Both the position numbers and the translations under genes were made by a program. 64,000 nt of DNA from an uncultured Neokomagataea sp. GTDB taxonomy: Bacteria > Pseudomonadota > Alphaproteobacteria > Acetobacterales > Acetobacteraceae. A model generated the notes under the pieces. That model was given only the letters and a program-made list of their open reading frames with translations. It did no database searches and was not told the DNA's origin. Below are positions 1 through 9,274 of this stretch, piece after piece (positions within the stretch are counted from its first letter, which is position 1; each line of letters begins with the position of its first letter). Location of the stretch: assembly GCF_946476835.1 (NCBI RefSeq), contig NZ_CAMKWA010000005.1:62001-126000 (forward strand), given 5' to 3'.

Positions 1-235
1 TATCGGACCAATCCGCCGGGAGCGTAGCACCACTTTTCTCTGCGATCAGTTCCCCAATTTTCTTCAGTTCACCACCTGAGAAAATAGTGTCACCCTCTTT
101 ATCAGTAATGTTCCACCCATACTTACGGGCTTCAGCTGACATCAAAGCAGTCGACAAGTGTTCGCCAGCGACAAGAACGCCATCACAGTCGAATATTACA
201 AGCGAAATTTCCTTCTTTGGAAGGTTCTCAGCCAT
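1..235 (-). CDS. HAD-superfamily hydrolase, N-terminal part (runs off window)
   Basis: The first 78 residues of a protein whose remainder lies beyond the left edge. Residues 12-20 read LVIFDCDGV, the DxD motif I of haloacid dehalogenase phosphatases, where the first Asp is the phosphorylated nucleophile and the second the acid/base. The following segment (GEHLSTALMSAEARKYGW) fits the start of a phosphoglycolate phosphatase-like or beta-phosphoglucomutase-like cap, so a small phosphorylated metabolite is the likely substrate, but it cannot be named from this fragment. The ATG at 235 is preceded by GGGAGA seven bases upstream on the minus strand, a good ribosome binding site. The gene is separated by about 190 bases from the next one, so it has its own transcription unit. 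Confidence 0.8.
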   Translation of the reverse strand, partial: MAENLPKKEISLVIFDCDGVLVAGEHLSTALMSAEARKYGWNITDKEGDTIFSGGELKKIGELIAEKSGATLPADWSD

Positions 236-379
236 TTTTCGTCTCCCGGTTTTTTGATGACTATCTATCCTTAAGAGATTAAGCCCGAAAATTTGCCTTT
301 CAACCTTGAAAAAAATGTTTTTTCCTGTCACAAAGGAGTATCGTCAAAATTCGAAAAAACAATTTTCGTCTTCTCTCCT

Positions 380-412
380 AACTTTGGTAAACGCCTTAGT
401 AAAACCAAAGTT
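380..412. terminator. Inverted repeat behind the YhaN-like gene
   Basis: AACTTTGGT at 380-388 and ACCAAAGTT at 404-412 form a perfect 9-bp stem with a 15-base loop, 12 bases past the stop codon of the minus-strand ATPase gene. The run of T is on the plus-strand side, so on the minus strand it is an imperfect intrinsic terminator. Confidence 0.4.
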
Positions 413-424
413 TTCTGGCGCTCA

Positions 425-3058
425 TCATGCACAAGACAAAGACAGACGCTGCCCGGATACACTACGGAATGCACGTTCCCGACAGGTTAATATCACAATT
501 TGTAATCGTTTCGATGCTTGCTCCAACATGTCCAACATCAGGTCCAAACGTGCATCATCAGCGTAAACCAAAGGGTCATCCAGAATAAGCGAAACAGGTT
601 GCCCCTGCTGTTGCAAAATATCCGCAAAAGCTAAACGTACCATTAACGCCAATTGCTCTTGGGTACCTTTAGATAAGTCTTCACTCTCTTCCTCGTGCTG
701 CCCCCGCAGCAAGCGTGATAGCTTCAACGTCTCATCAAACCCTGGTTCACTACCGGGAAGAATTTTTTCAACATAAGACTTCGCCCGTGACGCAACGGGC
801 CGTACAAAACGCTCTCCCATCTCAGAACGTGCTTCATCCATCACGTCGCGCAAAACCTGAAGAGTATCAACTTCATCTTTAATCCGTAAATGCTCTTCTT
901 CCGCAGCAGTACGCTCCTCCTCCGCCGCTGTTAAACGCTCCGCCAGCCCCCTGCCTCCATCAGCCGAAATTGTCGCTTCTAAACGTGATTGATCTTCACG
1001 TAATTGTGCCCTCGTTCGTTCTGCGGCTTCTCTATCCTGATCCAGTCGTTCAATTTTACGACGGATCACGTCAGGATTACTCACAGAAACAAGTCTCTCC
1101 GCGTCTTGCGCCTCTAAAACCACAGACGACAAATGAGCCCTCGCCTGTACAATTTTAACGGATATATCCGTCCAGTCTTCATCCTGCGCCAACCGCTCTA
1201 AATCACGCGCATTGCGCTCCAAAGCGGCCGTTAATTGTGCACTTTTCAGCAGTAATGGCTGCGAACAGCTTTCCATTTCTTTCAATTGTTCATTCAAAGC
1301 ACCCAACATCGTGCGCATTTTGAGTAAATTATTTTCACATTGTTCAACATTTTTACGCATTCCCTGGAGATCTGGCAGTGTTTTTACATCCACAACACTC
1401 CGTTGATCAGCACCCTCAGAAGCCATCAAAACTTTAAGGGCGTCCTGGCCAGCATTCAGGCCCAAGACCGTATCCGCCGGACATAAAGAAGCTATACGCT
1501 CCCTCAAATCTTGAATACGCACAGCACTGTGACGAGCCTGTTCATTGCGCTGACGGGCCGTTTCCAGATCTTTTACCCCAACCTCTCTCAAGACATGCGC
1601 CAACGCGCTCTGTGCTGCTTCCAAATTATAACGCGCCCGTTGAGTACCCAATGACGGTTCTAAATGTAGAATTGTTCTGCCAATTTGTACTGACATAGGC
1701 TGGTCAATGGTAAGAGTGCCAGGTTCTACCTGTACACCATTCACAAGAACAGATTCCAGGTCACCAGATAACGTCACACGGGCACCATCCATACCCATAA
1801 GTGCACGCTTTTCCACCACTTCACGCTCAGCACTATCCAGCTTTGCCATAAGTTCATCAGAAATCACCGCACGGCTAAGATGCTCAGCTTCCACCAACGC
1901 CTTTTCACAAGAGACCAATTGCGCATAGCGCCCACGAGCAGCATCCAACGCTTCAGTCCGCGCATAATGTGCATGAGACTGTTCTGCCACACGCACCGCT
2001 TCACGCTGTCGATGGAGTGCTTCTTGCTGCGTTTCAATATCCCGCCCTAACGCAGCAATCTTCTCACGCACCCCAAGCACTTGCTCTTCTGAGACACGCC
2101 GTTCCTGCTCTAAACCTATCAACGCTTCTTGGTCAGACTTTTTCTCTTGCGCCAAATCGTCTGCACGCTGCTGCAATGCTTCTAAGCGCAAAACAGCACG
2201 CCGAGCAGAATCACACTCCACACGTCGCATTTGCAAGCGATGTGCAGCTCCTTCAGCAAGCTTCAATGCATTCTGTAAATCTGCACGCTGCAATTGGTCC
2301 TCTTCATCACGCAGGTCACGCTCAACATGCTTTAAACGTGTACGAACCTGCTCTAGCTGAGAGAAATGTTTCTCGAGCGCATCATAAAGTTCTTTAGTCT
2401 GCACATAATTCGTTTTTGCAAGATCATTACGCGCTTGCACTTCCGGCAAAAGACCTTGCGTGCGGCTCCGCGCTGTTCCGTAACGAGCACTGAGTTGCTC
2501 AACGCGCTCTTTAACACGGTTAAACGCTCCGCCCCCCAAAATAGCGCCCACTTCCTGCTCTAACGTCATCCGCAGGCGGTCCCGTACCAACTCATCAGGA
2601 GCCATCAACTCAAGGGCTTCAGCCTGACGAACCCACAGAAGCCCTAAAGCTCCCTCAGGCTCTGCCTTCTTCCCACCACCACCAACAGAAGCCCCCAACT
2701 GCTCACGCAATAAATGCTCAGCATCTTCACCCTCAAAGCGCCCCTTTGGACCGCTCAGCGTGGTTTTCGCACTTTGTACAAAGCGTTTTTCAACGCGCCA
2801 TTGCTCGCCATGTAATGCAAAATCAACCGTAACCGATGGCCCAACTTTACACCCATACGGCACATATGATTTTAACTGCTTGCTTTGCCCTTTCGTCCGC
2901 ACGAAAAACGCAGCACGCACAGCTTCCAACAACGTCGACTTGCCCGCCTCGTTTGGCGCAATTAGAACATTGAGCCCCTCCCCCAAGTTATCAAGCCGTA
3001 CTGGCTCCCGGAAACGTCGAAAGTTCTCAATATGAATCTGACGGAGATAGAGGCTCAT
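425..3058 (-). CDS. SMC/SbcC-like AAA ATPase, YhaN type
   Basis: An 877-residue SMC-like ATPase. It has an N-terminal half-ATPase with Walker A APNEAGKST at residues 34-42, a long central region rich in Glu, Arg, Gln and Leu that reads as coiled coil, and a C-terminal half with the ABC signature LSKGTQEQLA near residue 795 and Walker B LILDDP near 823. This is the layout of SbcC, Rad50 and YhaN. No CxxC zinc hook is visible at the centre, and the size fits YhaN rather than the roughly 1000-residue SbcC. The start overlaps the stop of the upstream nuclease gene by four bases (ATGA), so the two are translationally coupled. Inferred role: ATP-driven clamp for the partner nuclease in processing DNA ends or hairpins. 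Confidence 0.85.
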   Translation of the reverse strand: MSLYLRQIHIENFRRFREPVRLDNLGEGLNVLIAPNEAGKSTLLEAVRAAFFVRTKGQSKQLKSYVPYGCKVGPSVTVDFALHGEQWRVEKRFVQSAKTTLSGPKGRFEGEDAEHLLREQLGASVGGGGKKAEPEGALGLLWVRQAEALELMAPDELVRDRLRMTLEQEVGAILGGGAFNRVKERVEQLSARYGTARSRTQGLLPEVQARNDLAKTNYVQTKELYDALEKHFSQLEQVRTRLKHVERDLRDEEDQLQRADLQNALKLAEGAAHRLQMRRVECDSARRAVLRLEALQQRADDLAQEKKSDQEALIGLEQERRVSEEQVLGVREKIAALGRDIETQQEALHRQREAVRVAEQSHAHYARTEALDAARGRYAQLVSCEKALVEAEHLSRAVISDELMAKLDSAEREVVEKRALMGMDGARVTLSGDLESVLVNGVQVEPGTLTIDQPMSVQIGRTILHLEPSLGTQRARYNLEAAQSALAHVLREVGVKDLETARQRNEQARHSAVRIQDLRERIASLCPADTVLGLNAGQDALKVLMASEGADQRSVVDVKTLPDLQGMRKNVEQCENNLLKMRTMLGALNEQLKEMESCSQPLLLKSAQLTAALERNARDLERLAQDEDWTDISVKIVQARAHLSSVVLEAQDAERLVSVSNPDVIRRKIERLDQDREAAERTRAQLREDQSRLEATISADGGRGLAERLTAAEEERTAAEEEHLRIKDEVDTLQVLRDVMDEARSEMGERFVRPVASRAKSYVEKILPGSEPGFDETLKLSRLLRGQHEEESEDLSKGTQEQLALMVRLAFADILQQQGQPVSLILDDPLVYADDARLDLMLDMLEQASKRLQIVILTCRERAFRSVSGQRLSLSCA

Positions 3059-4194
3059 AAATTTTCAACTTGTTTATATTCAACAAAAAGACGCTCAAGA
3101 GCTTTACGGGCCAAACGCCCTTCCTCTCCGCCACGTTCAATACGCTCTTTCAATTTTTGAGCGGCTAAAGCGAGCATTCCTTCCCCATCCAATAACGCAA
3201 GGTCATCCTCCCCCGGACGCCCTAAAACATCATCAGTCTGCGCATCCAAGAACATCAAGCGATGCGCAATATCTCCCTCTAACGAAGACAGAATAGCCAC
3301 ACGCTGGGACAAATCCATCATCCCTGCCAATTTCAAGCGCAATAACGTTTCGGGCACATCCGTCCCGGCCAAAAAACGTTCTAATTGCGCTTCATAAGAG
3401 GCGAGCCCATCCACAATCCATGATTGCTCTACCCAGCGATACCGCCCTGTACGCAGCACATCGACAACAGGCTCACACTCGGGCAAGAGCGTTACCAATA
3501 ATACCTCTCCAGGCTTATCGCGTCCCTCCGCCGGATGAAAACGATCCACCTCGGGCGTTCCTGAGTACCAAGTACGCGCATCAATTTTTAAGCGACCATG
3601 CCAATCACCCAGCGCCAAATAATCCAGTGCGCTCAACTGGGCTCTATTCGGTGCAATCAAGTTTTCCGAAGTGCTCTCATGATCCTGCGTAAACTGCGTA
3701 ATTCCACCATGCGCCAAACCAATCCTTAATCGCGCATGCGGCGTATGCATCGTATCAAAAAGTGCCGTGGGGTCATCATGCGTATGCCGCCCTAGCAACG
3801 GCGCTGGCAGCAACCACACGCCATCTTCCATTTCATGCGGCACAGCCTCCGTAAGAAGCTTCACCACCCCAACTTGCCCATGTCCCAACCGTGCCCGCAC
3901 ACGTTCCCACAACCCATGATTACGAGCAAAATCATGATTACCCGGCAACAACCACCAACAGCATGGGTAGCGCTCCATGCGTGTTACCGCTTGAGCAATC
4001 GTCCGCTCATGCGGCCCTTCCGTATCGAATACATCACCCGCTACCAATACATGACGCACATCATGCGTTTTTGCATGTTGGCCAATGCGATCAATTACAT
4101 CAAAACGCGCTTGCGTCAGTGCAGCACGGCGCTCCTCATCAAAACGCCCAAAAGGTTTACCGAGCTGCCAGTCTGCCGTGTGAATAAACTTCAT
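3055..4194 (-). CDS. DNA repair metallophosphoesterase, SbcD/YhaO type
   Basis: A 379-residue calcineurin-like phosphoesterase. Visible metal-site motifs are ADWQ (7-10), GDVFD (53-57) and GNHD (85-88), followed by the later His motifs in GLAHGG and LGDWHG. Motif I has Gln where E. coli SbcD has His; as I recall this occurs in a branch of SbcD-like proteins, so it need not mean loss of activity. The gene is upstream of and overlaps the YhaN-type ATPase, the standard nuclease-ATPase operon order. Inferred function: Mn-dependent nuclease subunit of an SbcCD/Mre11-Rad50-like complex in the cytoplasm. About 70 bases separate it from holA upstream, so the three genes may be co-transcribed. Confidence 0.85.
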   Translation of the reverse strand: MKFIHTADWQLGKPFGRFDEERRAALTQARFDVIDRIGQHAKTHDVRHVLVAGDVFDTEGPHERTIAQAVTRMERYPCCWWLLPGNHDFARNHGLWERVRARLGHGQVGVVKLLTEAVPHEMEDGVWLLPAPLLGRHTHDDPTALFDTMHTPHARLRIGLAHGGITQFTQDHESTSENLIAPNRAQLSALDYLALGDWHGRLKIDARTWYSGTPEVDRFHPAEGRDKPGEVLLVTLLPECEPVVDVLRTGRYRWVEQSWIVDGLASYEAQLERFLAGTDVPETLLRLKLAGMMDLSQRVAILSSLEGDIAHRLMFLDAQTDDVLGRPGEDDLALLDGEGMLALAAQKLKERIERGGEEGRLARKALERLFVEYKQVENL

Positions 4195-4262
4195 GCTGCG
4201 CCATATATTTTGAAAGTATAAACTTTCTCAACTTTAACGCGAGAACGAATAAAGAACCAGCT

Positions 4263-5285
4263 TTAACGCGCGGCTCCACGCAACCATACACGCCCACCTA
4301 AACATAATGCTGCTAAATGCCGTCGACACAATAACTCATCAGGCATGCCACTTTTCTTGCAAGCCAACTCCAATGCCTGCGTACGCTCTGCGGCAAGCGC
4401 CAATGCACTTGTAGGCCAGCGTTCTACAGCTTTAGTAAAAGATGGCAGACGCTTAAAAAAGACCGGTGGCCGCAACGCTTTAATCGCCTCCGTACGCATT
4501 TGACCGTCTTCCACAGCCAACGCCACGCGCCACAAGCGATTGATGACCCCTAATACCACGCGCGCAACCGCCACTGGCGCCGCACCATCTGCAAATGCAC
4601 GTTCCAATGCTTGATCTACAACCACGGCCTCACCCGCCATCGCTGCATATGCAGCATCATCCAATGACGTGCCGCCCGCATCCCCCACGCATTCTTGTAC
4701 AGTTTCAATATCTAAGCGCCCATTAGATCCCACTAATAAAATGAGCTTTTCGATCTCGCCGCGCACCCCCGCACGGTCAGAAGAAAGCCGTCCATGCAGC
4801 CACGCCATCGCATCACGATCAATCGTAATATTCTCATTACTCAAAGCATCGGTCACCGTCTGCGCCAATGCTCGTCCCTCTTCTGGATAACAAGCAATCG
4901 ATGCCACCTGTAACTGTTTTTCAGCAAGAGCGCGTAGTTTAGAGCGAGATGCCAATCCTGGCGCTTCAAGCACGACCACCGTATCTGTCGAAAGAGCCAG
5001 CAACCGTGTTAACGGCGCAACCAGCGCATCACTCCCCTCTCGTACCCAGACCACACGCCGCCCCCCGATAAGAGACAAAGCCGTTGCCTCTTCTTCAAGC
5101 CGGTCATGCGTTTCACGATCAAGCTGTGCAACCCGAAAAGGGTCATCCAACGTCTCCGCTACATGCTTAACTGCTTGCGCAGCACGTTCACGGATGAGGC
5201 CTGTATCTTCTCCATATAGGAGGATAGCACGCCACTGCCCTGCATCATTCAGGGCACGTTCAATCTGACGCGCCTCAATCTTCAC
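4263..5285 (-). CDS. holA: DNA polymerase III subunit delta
   Basis: A 340-residue clamp-loader subunit. The N-terminus, with AILLYGEDTGLIRERA at about 19-34, is the diagnostic start of delta, in which a degenerate P-loop has lost the nucleotide-binding lysine. The rest matches the three-domain clamp-loader fold, ending in a helical collar region (ALELACKKSGMPDELL). Delta opens the beta sliding clamp within the DnaX complex. The start overlaps the stop of lptE by four bases. The lptE-holA pairing downstream of leuS is common in Alphaproteobacteria, which supports the call independently of the sequence. Confidence 0.93.
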   Translation of the reverse strand: MKIEARQIERALNDAGQWRAILLYGEDTGLIRERAAQAVKHVAETLDDPFRVAQLDRETHDRLEEEATALSLIGGRRVVWVREGSDALVAPLTRLLALSTDTVVVLEAPGLASRSKLRALAEKQLQVASIACYPEEGRALAQTVTDALSNENITIDRDAMAWLHGRLSSDRAGVRGEIEKLILLVGSNGRLDIETVQECVGDAGGTSLDDAAYAAMAGEAVVVDQALERAFADGAAPVAVARVVLGVINRLWRVALAVEDGQMRTEAIKALRPPVFFKRLPSFTKAVERWPTSALALAAERTQALELACKKSGMPDELLCRRHLAALCLGGRVWLRGAAR

Positions 5286-5953
5286 TGCGTAGTCGAAGTC
5301 GATGTACTATGAGACAAACGCCCCGTAGCTGACGCTGGGAAGCCATCCGCACCCGCACTTTGCGTTGGCGCGCCATTATCTTCAGGCATAGCATCCGTAT
5401 CAACATAACGTGGTAGGTCATCAGGCTGCCCCGCACCAGGCGCATGATGAGTACGGAACCAAACAGCTAATTGCTGTTTCACAGACTGTGCCAACGTATC
5501 TGCTATACGCCCCTGAAGCGTTTCTTCGTTCAGTGTCTGCGCAAAATATTGCTCATACAACGTATTATAGCCATCCATTGTACGAACATTGCCTTCCGCA
5601 AGCAATTCCGGCACCGGCTTTACAGAGAATAAACGCCAATGCGCAGTCGCATTCCCACGAATACGCCCAGATGTATTGTCTTGGTGAATATCTACAGCTT
5701 CTTCAGCCAGCCCTGATGCCACTTGCAGCGTGTAAAGCTGAGGCGCCTCTGCACCAGAACCTGTCAGATCCTTTTGCAAAGCCAAACGCAGAAGCTGCCC
5801 ATAACGCCCACCAATATTAGCCACATAAACTTGTGCCAATTCCGGTGCGACGCCTTGCCCCTGCGCCCCCCCTCCATACAGGGGGGTAAAGCCACAACCA
5901 GCGAGCGCACCCGTCAGCGCAACACCAACACAGAGCCGGCTGAAAATGCCCAT
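5282..5953 (-). CDS. lptE: LPS assembly lipoprotein LptE
   Basis: A 223-residue outer-membrane lipoprotein. A short positively charged start and hydrophobic core end in the lipobox LAGC with the lipidated Cys at residue 20, followed by GFTPLYGG, the typical opening of LptE. The middle contains the expected beta-rich domain (LYTLQVASG, RGNATAHWRL, YNTLYEQYFAQTLNEE). LptE plugs the LptD barrel and helps insert lipopolysaccharide into the outer leaflet. The last 55 residues are Pro, Asp, Ser and Thr rich and look disordered. It lies two bases after leuS and overlaps holA, so it is part of one operon. Confidence 0.9.
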   Translation of the reverse strand: MGIFSRLCVGVALTGALAGCGFTPLYGGGAQGQGVAPELAQVYVANIGGRYGQLLRLALQKDLTGSGAEAPQLYTLQVASGLAEEAVDIHQDNTSGRIRGNATAHWRLFSVKPVPELLAEGNVRTMDGYNTLYEQYFAQTLNEETLQGRIADTLAQSVKQQLAVWFRTHHAPGAGQPDDLPRYVDTDAMPEDNGAPTQSAGADGFPASATGRLSHSTSTSTTQ

Positions 5954-5955
5954 GG

Positions 5956-8565
5956 TCAGCCTGCAATCACGAAGTTAACAATACGGTTCGGCACGTGAAT
6001 TTCCTTCACAAGACGCTTCCCTTCCAGAGCACGTGCAACATTGATTTCCGCCTTAGCCGCCGCCAACACAACATCACGCGGAGCATCCGGTGGCACATCA
6101 ATCGTACCGCGCAGCTTACCAAGAACTTGAACAGCAATCGTCACCTGACGCGCCGTCAAGAGCGCTGGATCAGCCACTGGCCATGCCCGCTCAACAACTA
6201 ACGCTTCACCCGGCTCAAGAGTAGCCATCATATCTTCTGATAAATGCGGCATCATCGGCGCCACCAAAAGACATAATACACCAGCGGCTTCACGCCGCGC
6301 CGCAGGCAAACCATCACCCTTCTTATTCAAGGCATCAGCCAAAGCTGATGTAAGCTCATGCAACCGCGCCACAGCCACATTCGGCGTAAAAGCATCTAAT
6401 GCTTCCGTAACCGCTTGCACAGCACGATGCGTAGCACGACGTAAATCATCCGCTACTGAGCTCAAGGCCCCCTCAGGGAAAGCGGCATCACGCGCATCTT
6501 GTTCGGCAACGCTAGAAATCAAACGATAGAGACGCTGCCCAAAGCGAGCAGCTGCGGCAACACCCGACGCCGTCCACTCCATATCACGCTCTGGCGGACT
6601 ATCGGACAACACAAACCAACGCGCTGTATCCGCACCATAACGTTCAATAATTTCCAGCGGCGAAACGGTATTGCGCTTTGACTTGGACATCTTTTCAGAA
6701 CGTCCAACATGCACAGCCGTACCCGTATCCTTGCGGACCGTTTGCTCACCGCGCCGCTCCACTTCTTCTGGGTACAACCACCCAGAATCGTCACGGTAAC
6801 TCTCATGCGTCACCATGCCCTGTGTAAACAAACCAGCAAATGGTTCACTTACACCAACATGACCGGTCTTTTCCATAGCCCGGGTAAAGAACCGTGCATA
6901 CAAAAGATGCAAAATCGCGTGCTCAATACCGCCAATATATTGGTCAACCGGCAACCACGCATTTGCGGCTTCTGGTAAAGTCGGCGTTAAAGCATGAGGA
7001 CTGGTAAAGCGCGCAAAATACCATGAACTATCAACGAACGTGTCAAACGTATCCGTCTCACGCGTTGCTTCTTTACCGCAATGCGGGCAGTTCACATGCT
7101 TCCATGTTGGGTGATGATCCAGAGGGTTCCCCGGACGATCAAACGTCACATCTTCAGGTAAAACAACCGGCAATTGGTCATCAGGAACCGGAACCGTACC
7201 GCACTCAGTGCAATGGATGACGGGGATCGGGCAACCCCAGTAACGCTGCCGGGAAATCCCCCAGTCACGCAAACGCCAATTAACAACTTTACGTCCAACG
7301 CCCTGCGCTTCTAAACGCTCCAACGCAACGCGCTTCGCTTCTTCAACACTCAAACCATTCAAAAAGTCTGAGTTATAAAGAGATGCGTCACCAACAACCG
7401 CCTTGGTACCAATCGTAAAGCTTGCAGCCTCCTCACCAGCAGGCAACAATACTTGCGGTACCGGCAGATCATACTTACGCGCGAAGTCGAGATCGCGTTG
7501 ATCACCACATGGACATGCAAAAACAGCACCTGTCCCATAACCCATCAGTACAAAATTCGCGATCCAAACGGGCGCTTTTTGTGACGGGTTTAGCGGATTA
7601 ACAACTTCCAGCCCTGTGTCAAAGCCGACTTTTTCAGCCGCTTCGATCACTTCTTCAGACGTGCCTGCACGCTGACATTCTTCAATAAATGCCTTAGCTT
7701 GCGGGTTGGTTTCTGCAATTTTAGCCGCCAACGGATGATCCGGAGACAAACCAATGAAACTCAGACCGAACAGCGTATCTGGACGTGTGGTGAACACATC
7801 AACGCCATCAAACTCCGGTCCATAACCTTCTGGGCGATTATGCAGTGCAAAACGGACACGCGCCCCCTCAGAGCGACCAATCCAACGTTCCTGCATCACA
7901 CGCACACGCTCAGGCCAACGATCAAGATCCCCCAAGGAATCAAGCAAAGGCTGCGCAAAATCTGTAATTTTCAGGAACCACTGAGACAGCGTTTTCTTCG
8001 TAATCAGCGCACCCGAGCGCCAGCCACGTCCATCAACAACCTGCTCATTTGCCAAAACGGTTTCATCAACAGGATCCCAGTTAACCTGCGAATCACGGCG
8101 TTCAACCAAACCATCAGCCAACATATCCAAGAACAGCTTCTGCTGCTGGCCATAATATTCTGGCTGACATGTCGCGACTTCGCGGTCCCAATCTAACGAG
8201 AACCCCAAACGCTGAAGCGTTTCACGCATCGCTGCAATGTTATCCATGGTCCACTGACCAGGATGCACACCACGCTCACGCGCTGCATTCTCTGCGGGAA
8301 GACCAAAAGCATCCCACCCCATCGGGTGCAATACAGAAAAGCCCTGAGCCCGCTTATAACGCGCGACCACATCCCCAAGGGTGTAATTGCGCACATGCCC
8401 TACGTGCAATTGCCCCGACGGATATGGGAACATCTCCAGCACATAATATTTCGGGCGCCCCTCTTCAGGAACATCCGGCACAGAAAATGCTTGGCGCTTG
8501 TCCCATTCTGCCTGCCAGAAAGGTTCACGCGCGTGAAAGTCAAAAGCGTTTGGTACGTCGTTCAT
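5956..8565 (-). CDS. leuS: Leucyl-tRNA synthetase
   Basis: About 869 residues, class I synthetase charging tRNA-Leu. It has the HIGH motif as HVGH (54-57), the CP1 editing domain with TTRPDTLFG, a Cys-rich zinc-like module (CTECGT and CPHCGK), and KMSKS near residue 625 followed by the anticodon-binding domain. The open frame extends 17 codons further upstream with an ATG at 8592, but that would overlap the DUF3576 gene. The ATG at 8565 gives [18 protein letters not shown], the expected N-terminus, and begins 8 bases after the upstream stop. No strong ribosome binding site distinguishes the two. First gene of leuS-lptE-holA, possibly read through from DUF3576. Confidence 0.95.
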   Translation of the reverse strand: MNDVPNAFDFHAREPFWQAEWDKRQAFSVPDVPEEGRPKYYVLEMFPYPSGQLHVGHVRNYTLGDVVARYKRAQGFSVLHPMGWDAFGLPAENAARERGVHPGQWTMDNIAAMRETLQRLGFSLDWDREVATCQPEYYGQQQKLFLDMLADGLVERRDSQVNWDPVDETVLANEQVVDGRGWRSGALITKKTLSQWFLKITDFAQPLLDSLGDLDRWPERVRVMQERWIGRSEGARVRFALHNRPEGYGPEFDGVDVFTTRPDTLFGLSFIGLSPDHPLAAKIAETNPQAKAFIEECQRAGTSEEVIEAAEKVGFDTGLEVVNPLNPSQKAPVWIANFVLMGYGTGAVFACPCGDQRDLDFARKYDLPVPQVLLPAGEEAASFTIGTKAVVGDASLYNSDFLNGLSVEEAKRVALERLEAQGVGRKVVNWRLRDWGISRQRYWGCPIPVIHCTECGTVPVPDDQLPVVLPEDVTFDRPGNPLDHHPTWKHVNCPHCGKEATRETDTFDTFVDSSWYFARFTSPHALTPTLPEAANAWLPVDQYIGGIEHAILHLLYARFFTRAMEKTGHVGVSEPFAGLFTQGMVTHESYRDDSGWLYPEEVERRGEQTVRKDTGTAVHVGRSEKMSKSKRNTVSPLEIIERYGADTARWFVLSDSPPERDMEWTASGVAAAARFGQRLYRLISSVAEQDARDAAFPEGALSSVADDLRRATHRAVQAVTEALDAFTPNVAVARLHELTSALADALNKKGDGLPAARREAAGVLCLLVAPMMPHLSEDMMATLEPGEALVVERAWPVADPALLTARQVTIAVQVLGKLRGTIDVPPDAPRDVVLAAAKAEINVARALEGKRLVKEIHVPNRIVNFVIAG

Positions 8566-8572
8566 GTTCGTT

Positions 8573-9133
8573 TCAGTTGTCCCGTTCACCATTCTCTGCA
8601 CGCAACTGACGGGCACGTGTCAAAATACGTGTTGTAATATCAGACGTTGTGGTCGCAGATACTGGTGTATCCTGCCATGCACCATCTTGAAAAATCTGAC
8701 GGAAAACAGCCACGCGCAGAGCATCAGAGCGCAAACGCCGATCCAGCACATAAGCCGCAATTTTAAAGCGCTCGCCATGGCTTGCAGGCGGCTGATACCA
8801 ATCAGTCAAAATCACTCCACCAACAGCATCGGCAGAAGACAATGGCATGAAAGACAGCGTATCAATCGCACCACGCCACAGATATGCATTCACGCCCCCC
8901 TTAAGGTCGTCCGCGCCACCTTGAGCGCCACGATCGACACCAAGCAGGTGGTTATGCGGCGTTGCTAGGCTTCCGGGATCACGGCTGCTACCACACGCCG
9001 TCAAAACACCAAAAGCGAACAAGCCTGCAAGTTTCCAAGGCGAAGCGACCTCACCACGAGCACGTCCGACCATTTTCACACAAACGTCAGCGGATGACCC
9101 TGCGCACCGAGCAATCATATTATTGCGAGACAT
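8573..9133 (-). CDS. DUF3576 lipoprotein
   Basis: A DUF3576 protein of unknown function, usually found just upstream of leuS in Alphaproteobacteria, as here. A hydrophobic stretch ends in a lipobox (VLTAC) followed by GSSRDPGS, pointing to an outer-membrane lipoprotein. The body includes [17 protein letters not shown] and ILTDWYQPP, which are characteristic of the family. The start is uncertain: the ATG at 9133 has an AGGA nine bases upstream but would give a signal sequence of nearly 50 residues, while the ATG at 9073 gives a normal-length lipoprotein signal but a weak ribosome binding site. A further in-frame start exists at 9166. Confidence 0.85.
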   Translation of the reverse strand: MSRNNMIARCAGSSADVCVKMVGRARGEVASPWKLAGLFAFGVLTACGSSRDPGSLATPHNHLLGVDRGAQGGADDLKGGVNAYLWRGAIDTLSFMPLSSADAVGGVILTDWYQPPASHGERFKIAAYVLDRRLRSDALRVAVFRQIFQDGAWQDTPVSATTTSDITTRILTRARQLRAENGERDN

Positions 9134-9274
9134 TATCAAAAGTCCTGCAGGCCACGCCAAGGCCACTCATAGGCAAAAAGACAAGGTGGCGAGCCCTGCC
9201 AAAAGCAATGCGAATATGCTCTCTTATCGTGCCAATACGATTAGGCCAAGCATCAGAACTCTTAAAGAGTCATT

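Noticed and set aside
1969..2397. Open frame of 142 codons on the plus strand inside the YhaN-type ATPase gene
   Set aside because: It is the antisense shadow of a clear coiled-coil coding region; composition is dominated by His, Ala and Gln as expected from reading Leu/Glu/Arg codons backwards.
425..4194. Naming the ATPase-nuclease pair sbcC and sbcD
   Set aside because: The ATPase is shorter and has no visible zinc hook, closer to the YhaN/YhaO type, so symbols were withheld.
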